A DNA stretch of 64,000 bases from Prorocentrum cordatum (lineage: Eukaryota; Sar; Dinophyceae; Prorocentrales; Prorocentraceae). Below, one piece after another: positions 12,340 through 21,931 of the stretch. A program made the position numbers and the translations under genes. Numbering within the stretch: the first letter of the stretch is position 1; each line of letters starts with the position of its first letter. The stretch is taken from NCBI GenBank assembly GCA_963575745.1, contig CAUYUJ010001381.1, forward strand, positions 290,268 to 354,267, in the 5' to 3' direction. The notes under the pieces were generated by a model that saw only the letters and a list, made by a program, of their open reading frames with translations, did no database searches and was not told where the DNA came from.

Positions 12340-13500
12340 GAGGCGAGCGAGCGCCACTCCCTTTGCCAGCTGAGGGTACTGCAGCCGTCGCCGAGAGCTT
12401 GAGCTTCTTGCTGGCCTCTTCTCTGTCCAAGTCCGCCTTGGCAATGCCCTCCTGGCTGCCCAGGAGTGCGTCGGCAGCTCGTTTGCGTGCAGCCTCCATC
12501 GCTTCATCGTCATCGTCTCCTGGGACTGGTTGGGCAACGTGCGCCAGGTCTTCGTCATCCTCAGCCTTCTCATCAACCTTGGGGAGGGGGTCGGCATCTT
12601 CATCTTCGCTCGCCTTGGTGGATGCCGCGGCCTTAGCCGCAGCGTCCTCGCTCTTCTGCTTCGTCTCGATTGTCTCCAGCACCTGCGCCACCGCCAGCAA
12701 GCGCTTGTCAAGTTCTTCGGGGATGTGGTCCATTGGCTTGTCGATTCTGGTCGCGATGAGCGTGCGCATCGCCTCGGATATGGGCACCTCCTGCACTGCC
12801 GTCTGCGCAGCCGCCTGCTGGGCCACCTGCAGCTGCACCTGGAGCCTCTGCACCTCGCCAGTCGCTTGGCCGTACTCCTCGAGCGCGTTCTTGTGCTTGT
12901 CGGCGATCGTGACCAGCTGCTGGGTGAGCTGGTTGGCCGTGTTCCTGCACTGTCCATGCTTACGTTTCGCCTGCGCCAGCTGGTCGGTGAGGCTCTGGAC
13001 TTGTTGATCAGGTGTTTTGTCATGTAGTGCCACCAGCTTTGCTCGTTTGAAACCTTCGACCGCATCCTTCTACTCCTGGCTGGTGCCACCCTTCCACTGC
13101 TTCCAGCAAACCATCTGCGCCTGCGCGAGGCGGACCCGCTGGAGTCCTGCTGCTTGGTGCCGTCCGTGAACTTCTCGGTGGTGGTTTCTTCGCGGGCAGG
13201 TGGTTCTTCTGCGCCAGCTCCTTGGGGATCACGCGAACGACCTCGCCAACGTCCTCCTCGTCGTCCACCTGCTTTATGCCCTGCATCTCCTTCGACCTCG
13301 AAGTTGACTGACCGCGGCCGGCCTGGTCGAACTCCACCACCTCCTCCTGGGGGCATGTCATCGTTGGTAACCATCTTCTTCGCGGCGAGCTTCGAGCCAC
13401 AGCGAGTGCAGTGGGAAACCCCGCGGTCAGCCCAGGCCCAGCCGTTGCAGCCGTGCCACGGGCATACCAAGTACTTGCCGCGCGCCATGCCGATTCCTTC
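12340..13500 (-). pseudogene. LINE-A ORF1-like region: zinc-finger-like head and coiled coil
   Basis: The head (about 13370-13490) reads MARGKYLVCPWHGCNGW followed by CTRCGSK, a C-x4-C...C-x2-C arrangement suggesting a small zinc-binding nucleic-acid module. The next part is in another frame (VVEFDQAGRGQS... IPKELAQKNHL, about 13170-13340). A third frame (12332-13033) gives a Gln/Lys/Glu-rich coiled coil, then an acidic stretch (DEDADPLPKVDEKAEDDED). This is the kind of RNA-binding, self-associating protein expected upstream of a LINE polymerase. The frame changes mean the copy is broken or mis-assembled. Whether it was a separate ORF or fused to the endonuclease cannot be told. Confidence 0.6.
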
Positions 13501-13674
13501 AAACGCACGAGGACGATTCCCCAAACGAGTAGTGCAAGAAGGCCCTTCGGGCAGAGCGGGCGGGCCACGCGCTCGCGTGGACGAAACGTTGCCAAAATCG
13601 ATTGGGCCCTGGCGACGGAGTGCCAAGGCTAATCGCTGGTTCTCGGGCGTCTATAGCCCTTCACAACGTTTAGC

Positions 13675-13695
13675 CTTGAACCAAAATGGCTACGG
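13675..13695 (-). other. Relict dinoflagellate spliced leader at the LINE-A 5' end
   Basis: On the minus strand these 21 bases begin CCGTAGCC and end CCATTTTGGTTCAAG. They match the universal dinoflagellate spliced leader (NCCGTAGCC...GGCTCAAG) except for one C-to-T change near the end. It lies about 185 bases upstream of the MARGKY start of LINE-A, in the same direction. The leader is only added to RNA by trans-splicing, so its presence in the genome marks a reverse-transcribed, trans-spliced transcript. Confidence 0.85.
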
Positions 13696-14040
13696 GGAGA
13701 GGAGAAGAGGAGGAGCAGGAGGAGTAGGAGGAGGAGGAGGTCCTCTTGGGCCGTCTTTGGGGCCTCTTGGGGCACTCTGGGTCGGTGTTGGGGCGTTCGT
13801 GAGTCTGAACCCCAAGACCCCCCAGAGGATGGTATTCTGACCCGAGGCTCCCCCAGGACACCCGCTGGGAACCCCGCGGGGACCCCTCCCGGGACCCTCC
13901 CCCCTGGTGGGGAATGAATCAAAGGGAAGGGGCTCCCCTTCGACTCAACTGCGACGTTGCTCAATCTCGCTTTGGTTTCGCGTTGGCTGGCTCGCTTGAG
14001 GATGAGAGGGCACAACGAAAGTGGGGGAGCGGCGACGGGC
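13696..14040. other. Non-coding stretch with (GGA)n and GGGCCTCTTGGGG patches
   Basis: A GGA/GAG run lies at 13696-13740. It is followed by GGCCGTCTTTGGGGCCTCTTGGGG-type sequence (13745-13790), related to patches near 6.9, 14.3 and 19.4 kb. No gene was seen. Confidence 0.5.
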
Positions 14041-14101
14041 CACGACAAGGACGACGACGAAGACGAAGACGAAGACGATGACGACGATGACGAAGATGAC
14101 G

Positions 14102-14138
<37 letters not shown>

Positions 14139-14147
14139 TGACCACGA

Positions 14148-14191
<44 letters not shown>

Positions 14192-14232
14192 GCGACTACG
14201 ACTACGACTACGACTGCGATGACGACGACGAG
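14041..14232. repeat. (GAC)n-rich triplet repeat
   Basis: Almost continuous GAC, GAA and CAC triplets give poly-Asp, poly-Thr or poly-Arg frames on the plus strand and poly-Val on the minus. It is simple sequence, not a gene. Confidence 0.95.
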
Positions 14233-14279
14233 CCAAGGAGAACAGCGCCCTCCAATCGCCGACAGGGTCGGCGGATTTC

Positions 14280-14790
14280 CCAAGACGGCTCAAGAGAGGT
14301 CTACGAGCGCTCCAGGACGGCCCAAGAGCGCTCCAAGAGAGCCCAAGACTGGCCAAGAGTGTTCGAAGATGGCCTCAGATGGCCTCAAAACGGTGGGAGG
14401 CCTGTGGAGGCCAACAACATTGGTTGTTCTTAGGTTTTCGTGAAGGTTTTGAGGGCTCTCGCCTTCTCGTGCTTCCGACCGCCCACGACGGCCCAATAGG
14501 CCCGACAGATCGCCCCAAAACGCTCCATGAGGCGCCCAAGAGGGCCTCGAAACGGGACACCAGAGCCCCATCCAAGGTTGCCCCAAGACGGCGTTCCAAG
14601 ATTGCCCCGAGAGGGGGCAAAGAGGGCCCCAAGAGGCTCCCACGAGAGCCCACGTGGGCCATAGGAGGCCGCAAGGAGGGCCCAAGAGGGCCCCAAGAGG
14701 TCTCCGAGGCTGTCTAGGCACCCCAAGACGGCCCAAGAGGCGCCCAGGATGGCCCAACATATTCCAAGATGTTCCCGAAGACGGCCTGAG
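14280..14790. repeat. Degenerate GCCCAAGAGGGCCCC short-period repeats
   Basis: Variants of CCCAAGACGGCCC and CCAAGAGGGCCC recur every 15-25 bases. The same family is at 23.3-24.0 kb. Reverse-orientation versions lie near 6.9, 13.75 and 19.4-19.65 kb. Frames across it are repetitive (Gly/Arg/Ala or Leu/Gly/Pro) and do not look like genes. Confidence 0.7.
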
Positions 14791-15117
14791 GATGCAACAT
14801 CGATGGGTGTTTTAGGCGTTTTGAAATTAAGTTGTGTATTCTCGCCTGTTCGGGCCAAGATCGGCCGAAAACGGCTTTGAGGGCCTCCGAGATTGTCCAC
14901 AACTCGTCACACCAAGCTCTCCAAGAGCGAACGGTGACGTAATAGGCTCTTAACGCCAAGGCTCCCAAGACCGAACGGTGACGCGAGACAGCTCTTCACA
15001 CCTAGGCTCACAAGAGCGAATGCTGCTACGAGTCCCCTCGGGCAAGTTCCTGATGCGCTTTTTCCGCTCCGGGGCTGGCCCACGTATAGTCCGCGAGAAC
15101 CCTAACACGCCCGCATC
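14791..15117. other. Spacer upstream of the PDZ-like gene, with short GAGCGAACGGTGACG repeats
   Basis: AGAGCGAACGGTGACG and related strings occur near 14929, 14969 and 15013, each after a CCAAGGCTC/CCTAGGCTC phrase. This is the family also seen near 4.7-4.8 kb. No clear promoter could be named. Dinoflagellate genes lack canonical TATA boxes and are trans-spliced, so the 5' end of the next gene cannot be fixed here. Confidence 0.4.
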
Positions 15118-17568
15118 GTGCAGGCACGCTGGCGGATGCACCACCTGCCGCGTGCCCCTTCTGGCTCGAGGCCCGCGGTAGGGCGCAGAGGCCGCGCGCG
15201 GCCACTGCGCGGCGTCGAAGGGGCGAGGGCGCGCGATCGTCCGCGCCCGCCGTCAATGAGTGCGGGCCTCGCCCCCGGGCGGAGGTCCACGTCCGACGCC
15301 GTGTCGCGGAGCACGTCGGACAGCCCCCCGCACGGGAAGTCGGCGACTTTGGACAGCCTGCCGCCGCTGCGAGGGGCGCAGGGCGGCGTGAGGCCCGTGC
15401 AGCTGCCACCCGTGGCGGCGGACGACCGCTCCGTGGGGCACGGCGCCTCCTTCGCGAGCGCGTCGGCGGCAGCTGCGCCGCAGAGCGAGAGTGACGCACC
15501 GCAGCCGCCAGCGGGCCAGCAACCTCCCACTGGCAGGTCGAACCGAAGGTTCGCCCACATGATGGGCAAGGTCGCCGCCGAGCAGCCGCGAGGCTCTGAC
15601 GGAGGGGGCGCCTGGTCTTCCTCCATTGCCCCGCCGCCGCTGATGCCGCCACAGCCGCCGAGCGAGCGTGGAAGCTTTGACCCAGAAGCGCCCAGAGGTG
15701 GCGCACTGAGCTCCCGAGGCCCGGGCCAGTGCGGCATGGGTCCATCGAGGCCGCGGCTGCTGGCGCCACCACAGTCGCCGAGCGAGCGGGGAAGCTTCGA
15801 CCCAGAAGCGGCCAGAAGTGCTGGACTGAGCGCCCGAGGCGCGGGCCCAGCGAGGCCGCGGCTGCTGGCTCCGCCACAGACGCCGAGCGAGCGGGGAAGC
15901 TTCGACCCAGAAGCGCCAGCAGGTGGCGCGCTGAGCGCCCGAGGCGGCCTGGGCCCAGCGAGGCCGCCGCTGCTGGCTCCGCCACAGACGCCGAGCGAGC
16001 GGGGAAGCTTCGACCCAGAAGCGCCAGCAGGTGGCGCGCTGAGCGCCCGAGGCCCAGGCCCAGCGAGGCCCCGTCGGCCGCCCGGGCTGTCCTGGCCCAG
16101 CGAGGGGCCCCAGCGGCCTGGCGGCGTGAGGCGGTCCGTCTCGACGGGCCCGGTCTCGTGCCCAGTCAGCAGCACGTGGAGGAAAGGGCGCCTGACGATG
16201 CCGATGGAGCCGCGGGATCCGATGGCTGGCCGGCTTAGCCTGCCAGTTGGCTTCCTCCAGTCTCCACGGGGTCCTGAGCAGCCGCGGAGCTTCAGGAATT
16301 GGGGACTGCAGGCCGCAGCGGCTTCGAGTGTGTGCGAGGGGATGGTGGTTCTGAGGAAGAACTCCCCCTTAGATAGGCTCGGGGCCGACGTTCTGTGCCT
16401 CGATCAGCGCGGCTGGGTGGTCCAGTCCGTGGAGGGGGCCGGCATGATCGCGAGGTGGAACCTCGACAACCCGAACGCGATCATCCGCCCTGGAGACGTC
16501 ATCGTGGAGGTGAACGGCGTCCGGGGCGACACCAACGCGATGCTCAGCCAGATGCAGAGTATGGTCATGAGGATCGCCGTCGAGCGGCCTGGAGCCCCAG
16601 CGGGCACCAAGGACGGCCCTGCCACCAGAGGCCATGGTTGGCTCGGTGAAATGGGGAGGGAGGGCGACGGCGGCCCCGTTGGCGGGGAAGTGGCGGAGGC
16701 GGACGTGAGCGAGCTTGTAAGCATCGCCCGGCTCGCCGAGGCGTTCGTCAAGCAGTGCGGATCGTTGGACCGTGCCTTTTCCGCAATCGACTACAACAGT
16801 GCCCAGAAGTTCTCGGTGGGCCAGTGGAACACAGGCCTGTTGAACGCTCACGTCTGCTGCAAGGGGCTTTCTGGCCTGAAGCCCAACCGGGTCTTCAAGA
16901 TGATGGCTGCGCACAATGCTGATGACAAATTCTACGTGACCAGGGAAGCTTGGACAGAGTTTTGGGCCGCGGAGATGCAGGGTACAGGCCATCAGGACCT
17001 TCTCAGTGCCGACCTCGGCGAGCATGGCGGTCGGCAGTCGCAAGGCCTTGCGGCCACGAGGCGCAGGTTTGCCCTGGCAGCCGCCAAACTGAAGTCCGTG
17101 AGGCGATTGCAGTGCTCGGAGGGCGAGAGCCGACTCGAGGAGGAGGAGGAGGAAGAGGAGGAGGTCGAGGACGCGGGCGATGCTGACGGGGGCGAAGATA
17201 AAGAGGTGTGCAATATTGGTTGGTCTCACGCGGACGCGACCGACGACGTCCGTCGCGTCGCATCGCACGACAGGACCACGACCGCGAGCTCGAGCTCGGG
17301 CTCCGAGGAGGAGGAAGCGGAGGACGAGCAGGGCGAGGACCACGAGTACGCGGCGCGCCGCGCGGAGCTGCGGGCGGCGGTCGAGCAGTCCCAGATGTCA
17401 GGAGTGGGTCCAGTGGAGTGGAGCATGCAGGCCGTCGACGAGCTGCGAGCGGCGGCCGAGCAGGTCGCGATGGAGCAAACGGTTCTGGAGGGAAGTTGGC
17501 CCTGGAGGTCTTTCGCCGTCTTCGGGCCCCGAGGGCCCTCCACGGGCCCTGGGACCGTCAAAAGATGA
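15118..17568 (+). CDS. Protein with tandem Pro/Ser-rich repeats, PDZ-like domain and degenerate EF-hand-like segment
   Basis: An uninterrupted 816-codon frame. Residues about 180-325 contain four tandem units of 35-40 residues, each starting PSERGSFDPEA and ending in a PRLLAPPQT-like phrase. Residues about 422-491 (16383-16590) look like a PDZ domain: a VVQSVEG...GMIARWN strand/helix pattern, then RPGDVIVEVNGVRG, the classic PDZ core, and MVMRIAVERP. Residues about 538-618 (GSLDRAFSAIDYNSAQKFSVGQWN...KFYVTREAW) resemble paired EF-hands whose loops lack some calcium ligands. An acidic Glu-rich run (about 674-685) and a charged coiled-coil-like end follow. It is probably a cytoplasmic scaffold, perhaps calcium-linked; that is inference. 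The true start is uncertain (another Met is at about residue 46) and the stop may lie in an intron, since related coding segments continue downstream. Confidence 0.65.
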   Translation: MQARWRMHHLPRAPSGSRPAVGRRGRARPLRGVEGARARDRPRPPSMSAGLAPGRRSTSDAVSRSTSDSPPHGKSATLDSLPPLRGAQGGVRPVQLPPVAADDRSVGHGASFASASAAAAPQSESDAPQPPAGQQPPTGRSNRRFAHMMGKVAAEQPRGSDGGGAWSSSIAPPPLMPPQPPSERGSFDPEAPRGGALSSRGPGQCGMGPSRPRLLAPPQSPSERGSFDPEAARSAGLSARGAGPARPRLLAPPQTPSERGSFDPEAPAGGALSARGGLGPARPPLLAPPQTPSERGSFDPEAPAGGALSARGPGPARPRRPPGLSWPSEGPQRPGGVRRSVSTGPVSCPVSSTWRKGRLTMPMEPRDPMAGRLSLPVGFLQSPRGPEQPRSFRNWGLQAAAASSVCEGMVVLRKNSPLDRLGADVLCLDQRGWVVQSVEGAGMIARWNLDNPNAIIRPGDVIVEVNGVRGDTNAMLSQMQSMVMRIAVERPGAPAGTKDGPATRGHGWLGEMGREGDGGPVGGEVAEADVSELVSIARLAEAFVKQCGSLDRAFSAIDYNSAQKFSVGQWNTGLLNAHVCCKGLSGLKPNRVFKMMAAHNADDKFYVTREAWTEFWAAEMQGTGHQDLLSADLGEHGGRQSQGLAATRRRFALAAAKLKSVRRLQCSEGESRLEEEEEEEEEVEDAGDADGGEDKEVCNIGWSHADATDDVRRVASHDRTTTASSSSGSEEEEAEDEQGEDHEYAARRAELRAAVEQSQMSGVGPVEWSMQAVDELRAAAEQVAMEQTVLEGSWPWRSFAVFGPRGPSTGPGTVKR

Positions 17569-17689
17569 CTCAGGATGGAAAGGTGGTCCTGGGGAGATGA
17601 ACGTGGGTAAAAGTCTGGCCTCCAGCGAGGCCAGATTCTTCTCCACATATTCTGCGCCCAGGGTTTTTGACACCCTTCCCCCAGAATCC

Positions 17690-17925
17690 AAGACCTGTGG
17701 ATGGGGATAATGCATCTTGTCCGCACCAGGCCTCCGAAGCGGGCACGCCCGAGCGGAGCAGCAGGGCGGGGCTTGCCGCCGTCCTGGGGGCGCCGGTTGC
17801 GACCGCCGCCCTCCGCCGGCTGATTGCCGGCGAGGGCACGGAGGCGGACCTGGCGGGCCTGAGCGCGAAGGAGCACAGGCCCGCAGAGGGCGCCGTGTGT
17901 GCGCCGCCATCGTGCCCGGGCAGGG
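17690..17925 (+). CDS. Possible further exon of the PDZ-like gene
   Basis: One plus-strand frame gives a helix-like Ala/Leu/Glu pattern (AGLAAVLGAPVATAALRRLI, then AGEGTEADLAGLSAKEHRP). It is flanked by AG-containing borders, and downstream sequence loses coding character. It lies just after the 816-codon frame on the same strand. Splice sites could not be proven because dinoflagellate introns often use non-GT donors. An accidental open frame in GC-rich DNA is possible. Confidence 0.35.
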
Positions 17926-18761
17926 CCATCCTGGGCCCTGCGGATGGAGGGCGTTTTGCTCTTCGATTCAGCCAAGTTTGCTTGCACGGCATTTGCCTCC
18001 CGCCGCTCCCCCCCACGCAGCCTTTTTTTCAGACAGCGCCGGACCGAGAAGGCGCGCAAGCAAGTCCTGATCTGCGCGACGCTCACCCCTCTCCATGCAA
18101 GAAGTTTGACGGAGTCTGCAGAAAAACAGCCTCATGCTCCAGAAGGCTTCTGGGAGTTTTCTGGTCGTCCGGGAGGCCTCTCATCGTTACGACTGGGAAC
18201 TCCTCGGAGTTCTGGTCAGAGCGCATCTTAAGATGAGTCTGCAGGGGTCGATTTGACGCAGACCGAGTTGGACGACGGCGGGAGGTTTTGAACTGGGGGG
18301 TACGCGCATGCGTGCGCCCGCGGTTGCGGTGCCGTTCTCGCGCCCGTGCCCGCGCCTGCAACCGCGTCTCCGTTCGCGTTCGCGCCTGTCTGTTTAAGCT
18401 GCGACCTTGGCAGTTCGCTTGCCCCGCGTGCCCGCGCCCGACACCCACCTGCGCCTGCACCCGCTCCTGCGCCGACGCCCGCGCCCGCGCCCGCGCCTGC
18501 GACGACATCTGCTGCGTGCAGCTGGTTTCGGCCCCGCTGTCGGGTGCTTTCTTCGACACACTGGCGCCTGCGGCCCCCAGAGTTGCCAGAAGTTGCGGCT
18601 GCGTGAGCCGATTCGTTATCTCCCCTTGCTATCCCCCCGGCGTCCGCCCCGAATGCGTAGACCCTGCTGGTTTTGGCCAGGGGGCGTGCACACCATGCCA
18701 GGTCCCAGGATGGCCCTGGCCAGGCATGGTGGTTGTGTAAGGATGCCCTCTGCGTAACAGG

Positions 18762-18845
18762 GTGCTGGTGGAGCAGAAGGTGCTCCAGGAGGAGATCAAG
18801 GAGCTTGGCGTGGAGGGGATCGAGGCTCGGAGGAGAAAGAAAGAT
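18762..18845 (+). CDS. Possible short coiled-coil exon
   Basis: After a pyrimidine-rich stretch and CAG (about 18758-18760), the frame reads VLVEQKVLQEEIKELGVEGI followed by EARRRKKD, a strong amphipathic, charged helix pattern unlike surrounding DNA. It is on the same strand and between two other putative exons of the PDZ-like gene. The 3' border may be the GT at 18856-18857. Confidence 0.4.
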
Positions 18846-19106
18846 ACCCTCACAGTAGGCTCATGCCGCGTTGACGTGGCTCGTTCAATGTCGAACGATC
18901 CACGTTGTGCCAGAAACCAACGCCGACGTCATCACGATGTAAACCAGCCGTACCGATATCGTTCTCTCGTTTACGCCTTTGCAGGCCGTCTTGGGGACCC
19001 TCGTCGCCACGGCTGGATTCGCTTCGGAATCCTGGTCAGAACCCACCTCGTTAAGGGATCGGGGAGTAGCGATATCGGTACCTCTGTGCCTCTGTGCCAC
19101 CCCAAG

Positions 19107-19260
19107 AGGCCGTGGCTTACGTGCTCATGTCTAAGCTCGGGAGCTATAAGAGGAAGGCGTTCCGCTATTTTGACGTGGCGAACCAGAGGAGCTTCCCCAT
19201 GATGGCATGGGATCTGGGCATGGTCATGTTGCGTATCGACATGGGAGCTATCACGGGTAT
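19107..19260 (+). CDS. Possible exon with a degenerate EF-hand-like segment
   Basis: The frame reads VLMSKLGSYKRKAFRYFDVA followed by NQRSFPMMAWDLGMVMLRID. This closely parallels the GSLDRAFSAIDYNSAQKFSV and GQWNTGLLNAHV segment coded at 16760-16850 by the PDZ-like gene: same spacing of Gly-Ser, Phe, Asp, Asn, Phe and Trp. That match supports a shared gene spread over several exons. An AG lies at 19106-19107. Codon content falls off after about 19260. Confidence 0.5.
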
Positions 19261-19389
19261 CTGGCTGCCTGCGGCAGAGCCGGTGTCCAGCGCAGCAAGA
19301 GGTTGGTTGAAGGCCAGTTCCGGCACGGGCACCCCGTCTGAGCTGGTGCGGGACTTGAACGCCTCCTCTCTTTGTCTACAGCCTCGTTC

Positions 19390-19690
19390 TCCCGCACGTC
19401 CTTCGTCCTGGAGGTTTCTCAGCGGCTTTTTCGGGGTCTCTTGGGAGTCTCCTGGAGTCTTCCAGGGGACTCCAGGGGTTCCATTTGGGGCCCTGTTTGG
19501 GGTTTCGGAGCCGGTTTGGGTGAACGATTCTGCCGAGCTCTCCCGAAATGGCTCGGCTGAAGCATCTTGAGGACGTCTCGGCGGGTCTTGGGGCCTTGTT
19601 GCAGACCTTGGGGCCGTCTTGAGGGGGATGCTCGGGACGGCCTGGGACCATCTTGAAGTTCTTTTGGACAGTCTTTCGCAGTGCTGAGTG
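19390..19690. repeat. GGGTCTCTTGGGAGTCTCC-type short repeats
   Basis: GGGGTCTCTTGGGAGTCTCCTGG-like phrases and GGGGCCTTGTTGCAGACCTTGGGG-like phrases repeat with short, irregular period. It is the reverse-orientation relative of the CCCAAGA family at 14.3 and 23.3 kb. Confidence 0.55.
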
Positions 19691-21050
19691 CTTTTTGTGG
19701 CTCTTTGTTTTTTTCCCCAGGCCGATGTACGGCTGAAAAGCCGAGGAATCAAAACACGCTCAGGGCGTCGACACCAAGATAGGAGTAGCAAATATCATCG
19801 CATGAGATTGGTTACTATTGCGTAGAGGAAATGATCATTTGCTTCAGCGTCAGCCTCAGGCATACCATCCTCCGATGATTTCTTTTATATTTGGTAGCTA
19901 GTTACACACTTGTGTGGCTAGCGGCTAGCCCTGTTGTTTGCAATTTCCACGGCACTATATGAATGACCAATTTGGACTACCATGCGCCGACGTCCCTTCG
20001 GGGAACAGAGCCAGGAAGTTGGCATGTACAACCCGGCAACGGGCCGACGCGAGTAAGGAATTGGTATCCAGCAGTGGATCGATTGATGCACCCACGCCGA
20101 CTCCTACTACCAACCACATACCTATTTCGATCGTAGGTATATACAGCACGGCTCTGCGTCCTTACGTCCCGCACAACGCGTAGACTCAGCCTGGCAACAT
20201 ATTTAGTTATGTTGGCTTGCCACTTGATCAGTACGCTAAGCATGGATGCGTGCAACCAAGACCCCTACGACGTCGAACAGACGGTCACCGCCCACAGAAC
20301 ACAGAACAACCGAAAGAGCCATGTACCTTCGGTCGCTACTTCAAGGTCGCCATAGTCGGCGTCAGATGGGTTATTCTGGGGTTTGTTGTAGGTCACATGC
20401 GGCGTTGAAACGACCACTGGCCACGACATATGGTAAGACAACCCCGCTGAAAGCGCAGCCCTTCTCACAGGCCAGGCGGCTGGCTGCTGGGCAGCTGGCA
20501 GCGCGGACTGGGTCTGGGCACCACCTGCGAACCCAGCGCATCCTACCACTACCCTTTGGGGCCAAGGTGGCCGGCCGAACCTACCGCGCCATTCGAACGG
20601 CACACAGGTTGACGCTGAATCACCAGAAGGAGTAGGGTCAATAGACCGACCGAACAGACCTACACATCTTCCGGATTATCAGAAGGCTGAGCGCTTGTAC
20701 TCTGCCATGCGTCATGCCCAGAGGAGGTGAAGGATATTCATGCAGACCTCTATGCAACGTGCGCGTAGAGCGTAGATATATCAGATGCACATTACGCGCC
20801 AAGGGACGGAGGGAGGGTAAGGGTGGACATAGGAGGAAGTTACACGAAAGGGTGTCGCTTGATTCATGGCATCCCTATCGAATGGCGACTACGACGCGTT
20901 CTGTGCAGGCATAGGCGCGAGCAAAGGTCAGCGCCGCTGGAAAGGATAGAGACAGACTACTAAGCCTTATCGGTAAGGGTCGCTGTCTTAAGCTGCGCAA
21001 CGCACGCGGTTCCCCGTACTACTTTGCTTCGCGGCGCAGTAAGGGGAAAA
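19691..21050. other. Non-coding stretch of lower GC, nothing recognised
   Basis: Base composition is visibly closer to 50% GC than the neighbours. No frame has protein-like content, and no repeat, tRNA or transposon end was seen. Confidence 0.45.
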
Positions 21051-21055
21051 AGGCG

Positions 21056-21931
21056 ATGGAGGGATGGGATTATTGGGCACATTTTGCTTCAGCTTCTTCA
21101 GAGTGCGTCGGTCACTACCAGCTCTTCGAAGATGGCGGACCGGGTCCTCTGACCATGGTGCAATGTTGCAGCGATGTTGTTGACCATGTTGAGGAGGTCG
21201 CGTGGGAGATTTCGATTTCGCTGGTGCTGAATTTCTTGACGCTCGCAATGTTTGAACATTCCGTTGGATTTGACAGCATTCTTCAGGAGCTCGGCGTCGA
21301 GCTGGAGCCCGGCCACGCGTTGGAGAGCGGCGAGCACCTGATGCCATGCGACTCGCCATCTACTCCTCTGTCGTCTCCAGCGTCGACTGCGCCGGCCGCT
21401 CGGGGAAATCGACGCGATGCTCGGCGACGGGTTGGAGCCGCATACGATTGGCACATCATCCAACAACGGCAACGTCGACCCAATCATGTTGGGAAGCCCG
21501 CTGGCCCTTCACCATCTCGCTATATCTCCAGCCAGGACTCCATGACAGCCCCACCTGATGGCGGCGCGTGCCTCGACGACGACATTGCGGAGTGCTGCGT
21601 GGGCTGTGGGCGCGAGGGCAGGTCCGCAGTTCTGGGCCACGAGCCCGCAGTGCGGACCCACAACAACGACGCGATCGCCGTCGTCGGTGGGATCACAGTT
21701 CCATCAGAAATCCGCCGCTTACCGCATCTGCCCGTGCAAACATCACATGAACCACCGACCTGGTTGTCCTATGGGCTCAGAATCCAAGGGCCCCAACTGG
21801 GGCGCCGCCCCATGGGGGTGAGGGCGCGGGGGCGGGGCGGGCGGCCCCGCGGCGAGCGCTGTCGAGGTCGCGCCCCGCTCTCAAGTGGGCGCAGACCACG
21901 CCGGCTTCATGTGCGAGGAACTGCTCGATGA
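21056..21931 (+). CDS. Open frame of unknown nature, strand uncertain
   Basis: A 291-codon plus frame begins MEGWDYWAHFASASSECVGH and includes a moderately hydrophobic stretch (ISISLVLNFLTLAMF, about residues 58-72). The opposite strand over 21098-21487 also reads like protein (AELLKNAVKSNGMFKHCERQ, then LPRDLLNMVNNIAATLHHGQ). The two cannot be separated by eye and neither matches a family I know. It may be one exon of a gene on either strand, or chance openness. Confidence 0.2.
   Translation: MEGWDYWAHFASASSECVGHYQLFEDGGPGPLTMVQCCSDVVDHVEEVAWEISISLVLNFLTLAMFEHSVGFDSILQELGVELEPGHALESGEHLMPCDSPSTPLSSPASTAPAARGNRRDARRRVGAAYDWHIIQQRQRRPNHVGKPAGPSPSRYISSQDSMTAPPDGGACLDDDIAECCVGCGREGRSAVLGHEPAVRTHNNDAIAVVGGITVPSEIRRLPHLPVQTSHEPPTWLSYGLRIQGPQLGRRPMGVRARGRGGRPRGERCRGRAPLSSGRRPRRLHVRGTAR

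Larger units (their letters stand above)
7516..13695 (-). mobile_element. LINE-A: APE-type non-LTR retrotransposon, frameshifted
   Basis: Read on the minus strand, a full LINE order is visible. A relict spliced leader (13675-13695) is followed by an ORF1-like region with a Cys/His finger and coiled coil, an APE endonuclease, reverse transcriptase, RNase H and a C-terminal Cys-rich tail. The coding frame changes near 13330, 13020, 12340, 10500 and 8380, so the copy cannot make one full protein as it stands. The 3' boundary near 7.5 kb is set by the end of the conserved tail. No poly-A or target-site duplication was identified. The order and motifs match the common LINE type of dinoflagellate genomes. 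Confidence 0.85.

Noticed and set aside
14041-14235. Acidic or valine-rich frames on both strands
   Set aside because: They are translations of a (GAC)n microsatellite.
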